The position numbers were made by a program, and so were the translations under genes. Positions 18,965-27,846 of a stretch of 64,000 nt of DNA are shown in pieces. The notes under the pieces are model-generated. The model was given only the letters and a program-made list of their open reading frames with translations. It ran no database searches and was not told where the DNA came from. Numbering within the stretch: position 1 is the stretch's first letter; every line of letters begins with the position of its first letter. Source of the stretch: Corynebacterium choanae (GTDB lineage: Bacteria > Actinomycetota > Actinomycetes > Mycobacteriales > Mycobacteriaceae); NCBI RefSeq assembly GCF_003813965.1, contig NZ_CP033896.1, positions 2,852,001-2,916,000 of the forward strand, in the 5' to 3' direction.

Positions 18965-18986
18965 AACCCTTGCCTATGTAAAGGTT
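18965..18986. promoter_or_regulatory. Imperfect 22-bp palindrome ahead of the methyltransferase
   Basis: Arms AACCCTT (18965-18971) and AAAGGTT (18980-18986) match as inverted repeats at 6 of 7 positions with an 8-base centre, 20-41 bases upstream of the GTG start. This resembles the dyads bound by MerR-type proteins and could be the operator for the HTH fused to the methyltransferase. That role is inferred. Confidence 0.4.
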
Positions 18987-19195
18987 ATCTCCGAGCGATA
19001 GGTTCATTCCCAGGCTGTGCTAAAACTCTTTGATCGTAGTAGCAACCCCGCACGCAGGAACTCCCCCTATAGGAACGCCTGTTCGATCTCCCGACCATGC
19101 ACTGCGGTTTTCCCATTTCAGCACGCGTCATTGTGTGCAATCCGTCACGTTGGATATGGCAGCTTATGGGTACCGGCCACATTCCTATCCCCTTT

Positions 19196-19249
19196 ACTTA
19201 CCGAGTAAGTCAGGGTAACTTACTCGGTAAGTTACTGAGTAAGTTACCC
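19196..19249. promoter_or_regulatory. Multi-palindrome operator upstream of the PadR gene
   Basis: Nested inverted repeats built from ACTTAC/GTAAGT half-sites. ACTTAC-N3-GTAAGT lies at 19196-19210. GTAACTTAC-N3-GTAAGTTAC at 19215-19235 is perfect over 9-bp arms. A further GTAAGTTAC at 19239-19247 makes an 11-bp inverted repeat, GGGTAACTTAC (19213-19223) against GTAAGTTACCC (19239-19249). Five half-sites lie within 54 bases, about 100 bases before the regulator start. This is a likely binding site for the PadR protein encoded next. Confidence 0.7.
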
Positions 19250-19349
19250 GGTATGCACTACCCAGCAGCACCACAAAGACCATAGACAAAGCACTGCCAT
19301 GCTGTTGCTACCCGGTGGTGCGCTGGAGCCAAGCGATGTGGAGGCGCAC

Positions 19350-19898
19350 ATGAGTATGAAAGATGCGCTGCTCTATCTGTTAGATGACCAACCGCGGGCG
19401 GTTGCTCAATTGAAGAAAACCTTCGAAACCATGACCCAAGACCTGTTTCCGGTCAATGTGGGTCAGGTGTATCAGACAGTGCAGCGATTAGAACGTGATG
19501 GTCTCGTCGTGGTTGCCCACGATGAGCCGGATCCGGCCACCGGCCGACCCGTGTCGGTGTACACCACCACCCCGCCAGGCCACGACGCCGCACAGGCGTG
19601 GCTGAGCAGCCCAAGCATTCAGCTTGCGACAGCCCGCGACGAGTTGGTGATGAAAGTGACGCTCACCATCGAATCCGGTGGTGACCTGCCGGCGGTCATT
19701 GACCAAGAACGGGCTGCGGTGCTCAACGCTATTCGCCAAGCCATGGTGCAGCGATCAACCGCTACGGATCTCACATCGGCAGTACGGCTCACAGCCGAAA
19801 AACGGATCTACGACCTGGAGGCCATCGCCCGGTGGCTGGACTTTATCGATAACGCCTGGGCGCAGCATGCTGCAGGTGGAAAGGGTGCATCGCAATGA
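19350..19898 (+). CDS. PadR-family transcriptional regulator
   Basis: 182 residues from the ATG at 19350, chosen because GGAGG (19340-19344) is 5 bases upstream; an in-frame ATG at 19299 lacks one. The N-terminal winged helix (MKDALLYLLDDQPRAVAQLKKTF, then VNVGQVYQTVQRLERDGLV) is typical PadR, followed by a beta wing (GRPVSVYTTTPPG) and a helical C-terminal dimerisation region of PadR subfamily 2 type. Its stop overlaps the ABC ATPase start by four bases, so it very probably controls that exporter, releasing DNA when an effector binds. Confidence 0.88.
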   Translation: MSMKDALLYLLDDQPRAVAQLKKTFETMTQDLFPVNVGQVYQTVQRLERDGLVVVAHDEPDPATGRPVSVYTTTPPGHDAAQAWLSSPSIQLATARDELVMKVTLTIESGGDLPAVIDQERAAVLNAIRQAMVQRSTATDLTSAVRLTAEKRIYDLEAIARWLDFIDNAWAQHAAGGKGASQ

Positions 19899-20614
19899 CC
19901 GATACAACACACAACACGCCCCTTCACCCCGCATTGCAGCTGACCGGAGTGAGTAAACACTATGCCGACGGCAACCACACCATTGCCGCCTTAACCGACG
20001 TAAACTGCACCCTTTACCCCGGACAGATGGCCGCGATTTTAGGTCCTTCTGGGGCGGGAAAATCGACTTTGCTGCAGGTCGCTGGCTGTTTAGACGCCCC
20101 CACCGCCGGGCAGATCACCATTGCTGGTACACCGGTTGCAACAAACAAGGAAGCCGTGCGGGCAAAGATTCGGCGGGAACATGTCGGCTATGTGTTTCAG
20201 GAATACAACCTGCTTGAGGGACTCACGCTCGGCGAAAACGTGTCCCTCCCCTTAGAACTAGACGGTGTGGCTAGCGCGACAGCGTTGCAGCAAGCATCTG
20301 ATCTTCTCGAGCAAATGGGCTTGGCGGACATGGCGCACCGCTTCCCCGCGGAGGTTTCCGGCGGCCAGCGGCAGCGTGCCGCTATAGCCCGGGCACTGGT
20401 TGGCAAGCGCAGCATTATCTTGGCTGACGAGCCTACTGGCGCGTTAGATACCACGACTGCAGAACAGGTGATGGCAGTGATTCGGCAGCGCGTCGATGAC
20501 GGTGCCTGTGCCATTGTGGTCACCCACGAGCCGCGGCTGGCCGCCTATGCCGATGTTTCCTGGGTGCTGCGCGGCGGGGTGCTCAGCGATGGTGTTGCAA
20601 GGGGTGGAATGTAA
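19895..20614 (+). CDS. ABC transporter ATP-binding protein (MacB/LolD-type)
   Basis: 239-residue ATPase of the MacB/FtsE-like group. Walker A GPSGAGKST (about residue 50), Q-loop YVFQEYNLLEGLTLGENV, signature SGGQRQRAAIARAL, Walker B IILADEPTGALD and the switch His in VVTHEP are all intact. It overlaps PadR upstream (ATGA) and the permease downstream (TAATG), showing translational coupling. It should power the large FtsX-type permease that follows. The substrate is unknown; PadR control suggests antimicrobial or phenolic compounds, which is inference. Confidence 0.92.
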   Translation: MTDTTHNTPLHPALQLTGVSKHYADGNHTIAALTDVNCTLYPGQMAAILGPSGAGKSTLLQVAGCLDAPTAGQITIAGTPVATNKEAVRAKIRREHVGYVFQEYNLLEGLTLGENVSLPLELDGVASATALQQASDLLEQMGLADMAHRFPAEVSGGQRQRAAIARALVGKRSIILADEPTGALDTTTAEQVMAVIRQRVDDGACAIVVTHEPRLAAYADVSWVLRGGVLSDGVARGGM

Positions 20615-23600
20615 TGCGCACGCTTCGCTATCAGGCACGGCTCGCCTGGCGGATGATCACCCATAATCGTCGCTCCAGTGTGCTTGCAGTGATTTTGATT
20701 ATGCTGCCGATGCTGCTCGCCATGAGTTTCATCTCCCTGATCGCTGCACCATATGAAGGTGTTCGAGTGGCAGCCCAGGCATTGACCAGTGCCCGAATTG
20801 ATCAGTCACCCTGCATCCAGGACAGTGAACTGCTGGACGATCACCGTAACGGCACTGATCTGTCGGCGATTGGCAACCATCACCAAGGGTTTGGCAGATT
20901 CAGCAGTATTGCGGATTGGACCGCGCTGCCGCCATGCCCGGCTCCGCAGGACACCCCAACGGGGACTCAGCTGGTAGCAAAGCTCAACACGCTGATCCCT
21001 GACGCCACGTTCGGGCCGAGTTTGCACAGTTCCTTGCAACTGCGGCGGCTTCCGGCACCATTCAACGACAACGGATCTCTTCCTGCTGCAGCACAGGATT
21101 TCGCCGACCACGCGGTGGACACGCACTATCCCCGGCTGGGTTCGATGGAAACGACGTTGGTGGATGCGAAACAATTCGCATTGCTCACCCAGCAGCTCCC
21201 TGCGGCTGCCGGCGAGCATCCACTGCTGTTGCTTCCGGCGCATGTTGCCCCTGCTTTTGATCTCACCCCTGGTGAGCAGCTGCTGGTGGTGCCCACCGAG
21301 TTGCCGCATGAAGCCTTTTCATGGGAAAACCCTGGTATTTTCTTCGACGACAATTCCTTAGAGATAGACGGGGCGCCCACTGCGGAAAGTGACAATCCTC
21401 CCAATACAGATGCCGACAGTATTGACCAGCACGCTGCTGCACCCACGCTGCCTGCAGCACTTGCAGCTGCCGGTATCACCCCGGAGCTGGACGCCCCCTT
21501 CATTGCCCAGGTTAGTGTCAGTGATTCGGTGAACAGTCCAATGCTTTCCCTTTCCGCATTGCCGCGGATGTCGGCGCTTGCCGACGCATTATTGAGCATG
21601 CCGGTTGGTGTCAGTGAACTCTACGGCGAATCGAGTTTTGTGTCCGCGACGAGTAATCCGGCTGTCGTCGACGTTGCCGCGGACGAGCCGCTGCTGCCGG
21701 GCTTTAGCGTACGTATTACTCCGTCGACGCAGCTTGCAGCCGGTGTAATACAACCCCTACCGCTATTGAGCCGCGAAGCGATGGAACTGCGCAGCCTCTC
21801 CCTCAGCACACTGCTTGGCATGTTGTTGCTGCTGCTATTTGTCGCGGCCGTAATTATGCCGGTGTTCGCTATTCGCGCCCGGCGGCAGGTGAAACAGTTC
21901 GCAATTCTGCGCTCCCAAGGGGCTACTTCCCGGGATGTGTTGCTGCTCTCACTGCTCCAGACCGTGCAGCTCACCGTGTTGGCTCTGCTCACTACAGCAC
22001 TATTGCTCATTCCGGTGACCTGGTCACTTTTCCATCTTTTCCAGCTTACGCAGGTCTACACCTTACCGATATATCCGCTGCTGTTCCTTGCCGGCGGTGG
22101 GGTGTTTGCCGCCTTACTCGCTGGGATTATTCCGGCCTGGTGGGCAAGCAATCTGCCCCCGGCGGTTGCGTTGCATGGCGGTCGACCAACTGCGATGAAC
22201 AAACTCCACATCCACAACTGGATCGGGCCGCTGCTAATTGTTGGCAGTCTCGGAGTGTTTGCGATCAGCAAACTCATACAGCCCGCCACAGTGTTGAAGG
22301 AGAACCCGCAGTCGTGGGATGCCGAAGACAGCCTTATTGTGCTGCTGGTAGCGCTGATTGGCCTGCTGCTCTCCGGGCGGATATTGGTGTATGTGGTCAG
22401 TCGTATCAGTAGCCGACTGCCGGTGTTGACTCGGATCGCTGCCCGGGATTTGTGGCGTAGCGTGCACCGCACTGGACCTGCAGTCGCAGCGGTTGCGGCG
22501 ATTACTGTGTTTGTGTTTGGTGGCCTGGCTATGAGCGCTTCCACCTTTGGGGGCCGGGAGTCCGATCGGCTTTTTGAGCGAACGAATCTGGTCGTCTCCC
22601 CGGCGCTGTATCCGGCGGCACCTGCCAGCATTGACCCCTTTACTGACACTATCGACACGATTGCCGATGCCCTCAACCATCCACCATCGGTGACCCAGTA
22701 CCTGGCGGACTATCCGACCGGGGCAGCTGTAGTGCCTTTGTTGGCGCAAAATACCGTCGCCCCGGGGGACAGCCAGTGGACTGGGATCGGCGACGAGCAG
22801 TATTCTGGCGACACAGCAAACGATAGCTCGCTGGTTGCGGAACAAATCCATGGTTTTCCGTATTCGTTGAGTTTGCACAGTCTGCGGATTGTCGATGATG
22901 GGGCGGCCGAAGATGCACCCGGCGATGCACTATTGACCCAGCTGCACAACGGTTATGATGCGCGGATCGCAGCCGCTGTGGCCAGCGGCAAAGTTGCGGC
23001 CGATTATCGTTTCGTACATGACGGGATGATCAAACTTGCGGTGTTAGCACCAACCTTGGCCGCTGATCCGCAGTGGATTGATGAGGACTCGCAAGGCCTG
23101 GTTGGGGAGGACGGATTTTTCCATCTCACCCCGCAGCTGCCGGTGACTACATATCTCACCCTGCCGGCGGTGCCGGTTGATCCGGCGTTGCTGCACTATG
23201 AGATTGGTGTGGCACAGCGATCCCTTGTCGAAGCAGCAGGAATCCACACCAGCATGGAGCGGGTGGTGTTCCTTCCCGACCATGAGGTGAACCCGGTTGC
23301 GTTAGGGAAGCTTAAGGAGATCGCCGAGTCGGCGAGCCCGTCGCTGTCGATCTGGCAGGCAGGTGCTTCGATCTATGAAGAGATTATCACCGTGCTGGTG
23401 ATCGCCCTTGCGTGGCTGCTTGCGCTCGGCGTGATTGCGGTGGTCATCGGGTTGGCGGCGGCGGAACATCGCCGCAATCGGACGATCCTTGCCGCACTCG
23501 GACTGTCCCGCCGTGAGCTTGCCCACTTCTCCGGGATCCAGGGGTTACTGATTGCATTTACTGGCATGATCGGCGCCATCGTGACTCTTGGTGCATACGC

Positions 23601-23793
23601 ACTGGTCGCCAATGCAATGCAGGCGCTGCCGCACAGCCTAGGTGCTGCTGCGTTCACCCAAGCTCACCTGCTTGCTTATTTTCTTCTGGTTGCGGTTGTG
23701 GGGTTTGTGGTGTTGCCGGTAGGAAGCTATCTCGTGGGGCGTATCTTTGGTGGCCGCGGTGTTGACCTGCAGATGCTAAAACGCATCGAGTAG
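20614..23793 (+). CDS. FtsX/MacB-type ABC permease
   Basis: 1059-residue permease. One TM near the N-terminus (VLAVILIMLPMLLAMSFISLI) precedes a large extracytoplasmic domain (about 60-400). Three TMs follow at about 405-520 (first FtsX domain) and one or two near 530-600. After another large extracytoplasmic region (about 655-920) come three C-terminal TMs (about 930-1045, second FtsX domain). This two-FtsX layout matches exporters or resistance permeases of Gram-positive bacteria rather than LolC/E. Its start overlaps the ATPase stop. It is the last gene of the PadR operon and is followed by a hairpin. Confidence 0.88.
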   Translation: MRTLRYQARLAWRMITHNRRSSVLAVILIMLPMLLAMSFISLIAAPYEGVRVAAQALTSARIDQSPCIQDSELLDDHRNGTDLSAIGNHHQGFGRFSSIADWTALPPCPAPQDTPTGTQLVAKLNTLIPDATFGPSLHSSLQLRRLPAPFNDNGSLPAAAQDFADHAVDTHYPRLGSMETTLVDAKQFALLTQQLPAAAGEHPLLLLPAHVAPAFDLTPGEQLLVVPTELPHEAFSWENPGIFFDDNSLEIDGAPTAESDNPPNTDADSIDQHAAAPTLPAALAAAGITPELDAPFIAQVSVSDSVNSPMLSLSALPRMSALADALLSMPVGVSELYGESSFVSATSNPAVVDVAADEPLLPGFSVRITPSTQLAAGVIQPLPLLSREAMELRSLSLSTLLGMLLLLLFVAAVIMPVFAIRARRQVKQFAILRSQGATSRDVLLLSLLQTVQLTVLALLTTALLLIPVTWSLFHLFQLTQVYTLPIYPLLFLAGGGVFAALLAGIIPAWWASNLPPAVALHGGRPTAMNKLHIHNWIGPLLIVGSLGVFAISKLIQPATVLKENPQSWDAEDSLIVLLVALIGLLLSGRILVYVVSRISSRLPVLTRIAARDLWRSVHRTGPAVAAVAAITVFVFGGLAMSASTFGGRESDRLFERTNLVVSPALYPAAPASIDPFTDTIDTIADALNHPPSVTQYLADYPTGAAVVPLLAQNTVAPGDSQWTGIGDEQYSGDTANDSSLVAEQIHGFPYSLSLHSLRIVDDGAAEDAPGDALLTQLHNGYDARIAAAVASGKVAADYRFVHDGMIKLAVLAPTLAADPQWIDEDSQGLVGEDGFFHLTPQLPVTTYLTLPAVPVDPALLHYEIGVAQRSLVEAAGIHTSMERVVFLPDHEVNPVALGKLKEIAESASPSLSIWQAGASIYEEIITVLVIALAWLLALGVIAVVIGLAAAEHRRNRTILAALGLSRRELAHFSGIQGLLIAFTGMIGAIVTLGAYALVANAMQALPHSLGAAAFTQAHLLAYFLLVAVVGFVVLPVGSYLVGRIFGGRGVDLQMLKRIE

Positions 23794-23861
23794 CAACCTG
23801 CCAACACGCCGATACGCTGGCCTCGTGCAATCCATCGCTGACGCAGTGCCCGTGTAGTTTC

Positions 23862-23914
23862 CCACCCACCTGCCGCAGGTTGACCTTCTGCTCACTGCCC
23901 CGGCAGGTGGGTGG
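23862..23914 (+). terminator. Terminator hairpin after the ABC operon
   Basis: Perfect 13-bp inverted repeat: arms 23862-23874 (CCACCCACCTGCC) and 23902-23914, loop of 27 bases, followed by TTGTGT. It probably ends the padR-ABC transcript. Confidence 0.6.
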
Positions 23915-24045
23915 TTGTGTACAAGCCACTAGCAGCGCCCCGGATACGGAGCGAACAATGTCAGAAAGCATGCCGCGTACACAAGGAATCTAGCCGAACA
24001 CAGGTCCAGATTCTGTAGTATTCCGATCAGTTCAGCAAGGGGTGG

Positions 24046-24744
24046 TTATACCTGGTGCTCCGTCCCGCCTTCTAAGGCAAGGAGGGCACGTTTGACGGCC
24101 ACATCGTAGGCGTAGCCACCAATCCCGTTGGCGCCGACCACCCGGTGACAGGGGATAACAATGGCGATCTTGTTTGCCCCGACTGCCCCACCAACAGCCC
24201 GGGAGGCACGCTCATTCCCGCGCAGCAGCTGGGAGACCTCCCCGTAGGTGACAGTTGCCCCGAAAGGCACCTGCTCGTAGAGGGTGTGCCACACTTGTCG
24301 GCGAAATGGGGTTGCCTGCTGCCACACGGCAGGTGCGATAGGGACAGTGAATCGTTGCAACGTGCCGCGCGCATAACGCTGGAGCTGTTTACACAACATG
24401 CGACAGTGCGCCGCGGCCAGCCGCGTACCGGCGCTGCGCAGCACATAGGGCACCGGTTCTGTCGGCTCAGCTGGCGCCAACTCGGGATCTGTTTCATTCC
24501 CTACAGCATCCGGATCATCGTTCGTCACCAGCCCCGTGGCAGGGGCGCCTTGTTCGGCTGTGTTTTCGCTGTCTGATGTTTCCACCGGATCAGGATCGGG
24601 AAGGGTGAGGATTTCCACATGTTGGATTCCGTGGGCACAGCAGCGCACCAGCACTGGGGCGAAGGGAAGAATGACCAAATCAGCTGCCCAAGTGTCTTCC
24701 GCACAGCACAGCGGTGCCGTGTTCACAGCAGTGGTGTTACTCAT
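24046..24744 (-). CDS. ogt: Methylated-DNA--protein-cysteine methyltransferase
   Basis: DNA repair protein that transfers the alkyl group from O6-alkylguanine to its own Cys, a suicide reaction. With the ATG at 24744 it has 232 residues. The C-terminal active-site domain is clear: FRRQVWHTLYEQVPFGATVTYG, RAVGGAVGANKIAIVIPCHRV with acceptor Cys199 and GIGGYAYDVAVKRALLALE. The N-terminal domain is split by an acidic, Pro-rich stretch of about 50 residues (near residues 45-100) that ordinary Ogt lacks, so the protein is longer than the usual 160-180. The function of the insert is unknown. Confidence 0.9.
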   Translation of the reverse strand: MSNTTAVNTAPLCCAEDTWAADLVILPFAPVLVRCCAHGIQHVEILTLPDPDPVETSDSENTAEQGAPATGLVTNDDPDAVGNETDPELAPAEPTEPVPYVLRSAGTRLAAAHCRMLCKQLQRYARGTLQRFTVPIAPAVWQQATPFRRQVWHTLYEQVPFGATVTYGEVSQLLRGNERASRAVGGAVGANKIAIVIPCHRVVGANGIGGYAYDVAVKRALLALEGGTEHQV

Positions 24745-24858
24745 CGGGGCAGTGACCTCCCGGGGCAAACCCGTATGCGGGATGTGCAAGGTTGACGCTA
24801 AGCAGCCTAACAGCATGCTGCTGCGCGGCATTGTTGCTGCTCGGTAGACTTGCACACT

Positions 24859-25905
24859 ATGACTGCAGGCGAATCTTCCCATCCCACATCGAATATCCCG
24901 GCGACGAATAGTGAATTTGTGGTTGGCGGGCATGAAACTGGCCTTCCCCCCGCGGAACGCTATAGCCAGCTGCGCTGGTATTTTGCGCAACACTATCCGC
25001 TGCCCGCACCGTTGGAAGAACGGTTAACCGCCGCACACCCCACTACGGCGGCACTGGATGCAACATTGCTGCAGGAAACAAACCAGTGGCTGCGGTTGCT
25101 GCCGGATCGTCTCACCCACACCGCCATGGTGATGCTGGGGGCGGCAGTCGATCACACCATGCCTGGGGTGGCGTATCTGCGGGGCGCGAATGTCACCGTC
25201 GAACAGCAGGACGAAATCACGATGCTCACCCCGGAATCAGCTGCCGCCGACACGCTCATTGTCAATGTGTATGCCTTTGATGGCCGCTGCGGGAACGGCC
25301 AGGCCGGTGAAGACCGGCACCTCCCAGAGATGGCAGCACTTGCTGTGTTAAGTGGCTGCCGGGTCGCGGTGGTGGACTGCAGCAGCAGTGCCGTGCAGGC
25401 GCTTAAGGTGCAACAAACCCAACTTGTCCAGATCGTGAAGAACTTGCGGGAAACCTATCAGCCAACACGGCTGGCGCTCATCGGCAGTGACGCCGGGGCG
25501 CTCCTTGCCGCCTGTGTCGCACCAGCCGCCGATGTGGTTATCTTCGACCAGCCTTACCAGGGTGCACTGGCCGACAGTACTGTCGAAGCCGCACTGGCGG
25601 CTGCAAGCACCTGCGAGCAAAAAACCACAGTGGTAGTAACCCATCCCACCGCAATATCCGCGGCCGACCAGGACATAGTCAGTGGACTCCTTGCTGCGGC
25701 ACAACCCGTCGGCGGGGCTGCAGTCCACACCTTCCCCGGTGATCCGCTTATTATCGAGCCAGGTATTGCGCGCCAACGGCTGCTGTGCTGGGCGCAACAC
25801 ATAACTGGAAAAACAATCACCGATCCGCGGCAGGCAGTAGAGGAGCAAGTCGCTGCTGCCCGTGCCGCGGAAGAAGCAGAAGCAACAGGCAACGCCAAGC
25901 AATAA
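24859..25905 (+). CDS. Hypothetical protein, possible alpha/beta-hydrolase fold
   Basis: 348 residues from the ATG at 24859. No firm family. The second half alternates strands and helices as in alpha/beta hydrolases (TLIVNVYAFDG, CRVAVVDCS, LALIGSDAGALLAACVAPAADVVIFDQPY, TTVVVTHP). The turn GSDAG places Asp211 where serine hydrolases have Ser, the arrangement seen in Asp-nucleophile members such as epoxide hydrolases and dehalogenases. This could equally be an inactive relative. The N-terminal 100 residues and the Ala/Glu-rich C-terminal tail are unassigned. It is divergent from ogt. Confidence 0.6.
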   Translation: MTAGESSHPTSNIPATNSEFVVGGHETGLPPAERYSQLRWYFAQHYPLPAPLEERLTAAHPTTAALDATLLQETNQWLRLLPDRLTHTAMVMLGAAVDHTMPGVAYLRGANVTVEQQDEITMLTPESAAADTLIVNVYAFDGRCGNGQAGEDRHLPEMAALAVLSGCRVAVVDCSSSAVQALKVQQTQLVQIVKNLRETYQPTRLALIGSDAGALLAACVAPAADVVIFDQPYQGALADSTVEAALAAASTCEQKTTVVVTHPTAISAADQDIVSGLLAAAQPVGGAAVHTFPGDPLIIEPGIARQRLLCWAQHITGKTITDPRQAVEEQVAAARAAEEAEATGNAKQ

Positions 25906-26022
25906 AACTACCACCAAGTAACTGTGTCGTCGGGAAAATACAGTGCACAGTGGGTGAGTAGCATCAGCTAGCAAGCCACCCGCAAACCCATTGCCCGTCA
26001 CACTCCCAACCGGCACAGTCGT

Positions 26023-26057
26023 GGGGAGGTCACAGACTACAAGCCTGCGACCTCCCC
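26023..26057. terminator. Bidirectional terminator hairpin
   Basis: Perfect 9-bp stem GGGGAGGTC/GACCTCCCC (26023-26031 and 26049-26057) between two convergent genes, followed on the plus side by AATTATTG. Confidence 0.6.
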
Positions 26058-26089
26058 AATTATTGCGGCAAGTAAACTTAACGGCCGGA

Positions 26090-26950
26090 TTACTTGTCTC
26101 GCGGCGCATCCGAATTCAGCGGGGTGGTATCAATCCCCATCGCCTCCAGATCAAACTCGCCCAGCGGATCCCCTTCGTGCGGTTCCTCCACCGGCATTGG
26201 TGCCTCACAGAACGTCACCGGGGCACCCGTTGGATCGGTCGCCACCAACATCGGCCCGAAGGGGGAGTTCATCGGCCCGGAAACAATCTCCCCACCGTGT
26301 TCGGTGATCGCCTGGGCGGCCGCCTGCAGATCCACCACCCCCAGGAAGGTCTGCCAGAAACTTGGCATATCCTTCGGGAATTGCCCCTTGGCATCCCACA
26401 GGCCAGCGAACGCCATCCCGTCTTTGGTTGCCACGCCATACTGGTTGCCGGACTCGTCAGTATTAATGTCAATCATCCAGTCAAAGAGTTCCGCATAAAA
26501 CTCGACAGTCTCTTTGAAACTGGTGACCACAGCCAGCTCATGCCAAACAGCACAGCCAGGTTCGCCGCCGGCGACAAACGCATGTTCCGCTTTTGCTTCC
26601 ATAATGCCCACCAAGGCACCCGCCGGATCGGCAATAATCGCCATACGCCCGTGTTCCACCGCTGTGGGTTCAACCAGCACCGGCGTATCCCGTTTTTTCG
26701 CATCAGCAAGCAGCGCATCTAGGTTGTGGGTGTAAAAGTAGGTCATCCACGTGTCGGTGAGATGCTCTAGCGGTTTCGGTAAAAACCCAGCCACCGGCAG
26801 CCCTTGATGACGTGCCATCCGCCACCCGGATTCATATTCGCTGACCTCCCAGCCGAGGACTTGATGATAAAAGTGTGCCGATTTGCGGGGCTCACTTGAG
26901 AGCATATCCAGCCAAAACGGCATGGTTTCTTCAGCGGGGAAAGCAGGCAT
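26090..26950 (-). CDS. VOC (glyoxalase-like) two-domain protein
   Basis: 286 residues from the ATG at 26950. It contains two vicinal-oxygen-chelate modules. The first (about 7-125) starts PFWLDMLSSEPRKSAHFYHQVLGW, and the second (about 140-255) shows WHELAVVTSFKETVEFYAELFDW and ends DPTGAPVTFCE. The pattern resembles the actinobacterial VOC proteins often annotated as hydroxylase or glyoxalase-like; no substrate can be assigned. The tail after residue 260 is acidic. A 90-residue longer frame upstream is not supported. Confidence 0.82.
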   Translation of the reverse strand: MPAFPAEETMPFWLDMLSSEPRKSAHFYHQVLGWEVSEYESGWRMARHQGLPVAGFLPKPLEHLTDTWMTYFYTHNLDALLADAKKRDTPVLVEPTAVEHGRMAIIADPAGALVGIMEAKAEHAFVAGGEPGCAVWHELAVVTSFKETVEFYAELFDWMIDINTDESGNQYGVATKDGMAFAGLWDAKGQFPKDMPSFWQTFLGVVDLQAAAQAITEHGGEIVSGPMNSPFGPMLVATDPTGAPVTFCEAPMPVEEPHEGDPLGEFDLEAMGIDTTPLNSDAPRDK

Positions 26951-27053
26951 AGTTGAAACAATTCCTATCAGAAAAAAATTGGGAACATGAGTGCAAAGAC
27001 GGCCACACACCAGCGCCGGGACGGAAGCAAGCGGCAAGGCCGGGGATGGTACT

Positions 27054-27356
27054 TCACTCGAAGGTGACGTTGCGCCAGCGCTCCGGATCGAAATCGTCGC
27101 CGGCGGTAGCCTCATCAAAATAGTCGTCATCGTCGTCGGCGACAACGATCGCCGTGGATCCTTGGAAACCCACCTCGTCACCGACATGCAAGGTTCGGCC
27201 GCGGCGGGTGTCAACATCGCCGTTGACACTCACCAGACCCTCAGCAAGGACTTGTTTTGCCTCGCTGCCGGTGTCGACAAAATTTGCTAGTTTTAGCAGC
27301 TGGCCGAGTTTAATCGTCTCATCTGCGATGGGAACTTCGATGCGGATGCTCGTCAT
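27054..27356 (-). CDS. S4-domain RNA-binding protein
   Basis: 100 residues with an S4 fold (IKLGQLLKLANFVDTGSEAKQVLAEGLVSVNGDVDTRRGRTLHVGDEV), as in YbcJ/YaaA-type proteins that bind structured RNA or stalled ribosomes. The C-terminal 30 residues are strongly acidic (DDDDDYFDEA). I prefer the ATG at 27356 over the GTG two codons earlier. It is followed on the same strand by no close partner. Confidence 0.82.
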   Translation of the reverse strand: MTSIRIEVPIADETIKLGQLLKLANFVDTGSEAKQVLAEGLVSVNGDVDTRRGRTLHVGDEVGFQGSTAIVVADDDDDYFDEATAGDDFDPERWRNVTFE

Positions 27357-27392
27357 GCCCACAGTGTAGCTGGCACGCTGCCGGCAACGAAC

Positions 27393-27725
27393 CTAGGCGG
27401 CGGCTTCCCGCAGCGTCACTGCGGTGCCAGTCACCGACACCATCACCATGGTGTTGCTGCTGCCCAAGGTGAGATAGTCAACTTGGACACCCACCACCGC
27501 ATGTGCCCCTAAGGCGGCGGCACGTTGCATCATCTCCCCGGTGGCTTGTTGACGGGCATTGACCAGTTCCTGCTCATAGGAGGCTGACCTGCCGCCGAGC
27601 ACATCCCGAAAACCTGCTGCAAAATCTTTTATCGCATTCATGCCGACCACGGTTTCCCCGGCCACGATCTGCAGATATCCGTCGATGCTATAGCCTTCAA
27701 CGCTATTAGTGGTGGTGACGATCAC
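27393..27725 (-). CDS. YbjQ family protein
   Basis: 110 residues matching the YbjQ/DUF74 family, small pentameric putative metal-binding proteins: MIVTTTNSVEGYSIDGYLQIVAGETVVG-like start, then ARQQATGEMMQRAAALGAHAVVGVQVDY and a hydrophobic C-terminal strand. Length and the central GA-hAVVGV motif are typical. The physiological role is unknown in the family. It lies 31 bases upstream of the S4 gene on the same strand, so the two may form an operon. Confidence 0.85.
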   Translation of the reverse strand: MIVTTTNSVEGYSIDGYLQIVAGETVVGMNAIKDFAAGFRDVLGGRSASYEQELVNARQQATGEMMQRAAALGAHAVVGVQVDYLTLGSSNTMVMVSVTGTAVTLREAAA

Positions 27726-27846
27726 GACTTACTCCCTCATGCTTGTTCGTCCAAGATATGGTTCACAACGGGACGTGCAATGTTGTTCAAGTCCCCGGAT
27801 CTTGTTGCCGCCCAGCATACGCCTTATGTGGCGAAAAGAACCGTGC

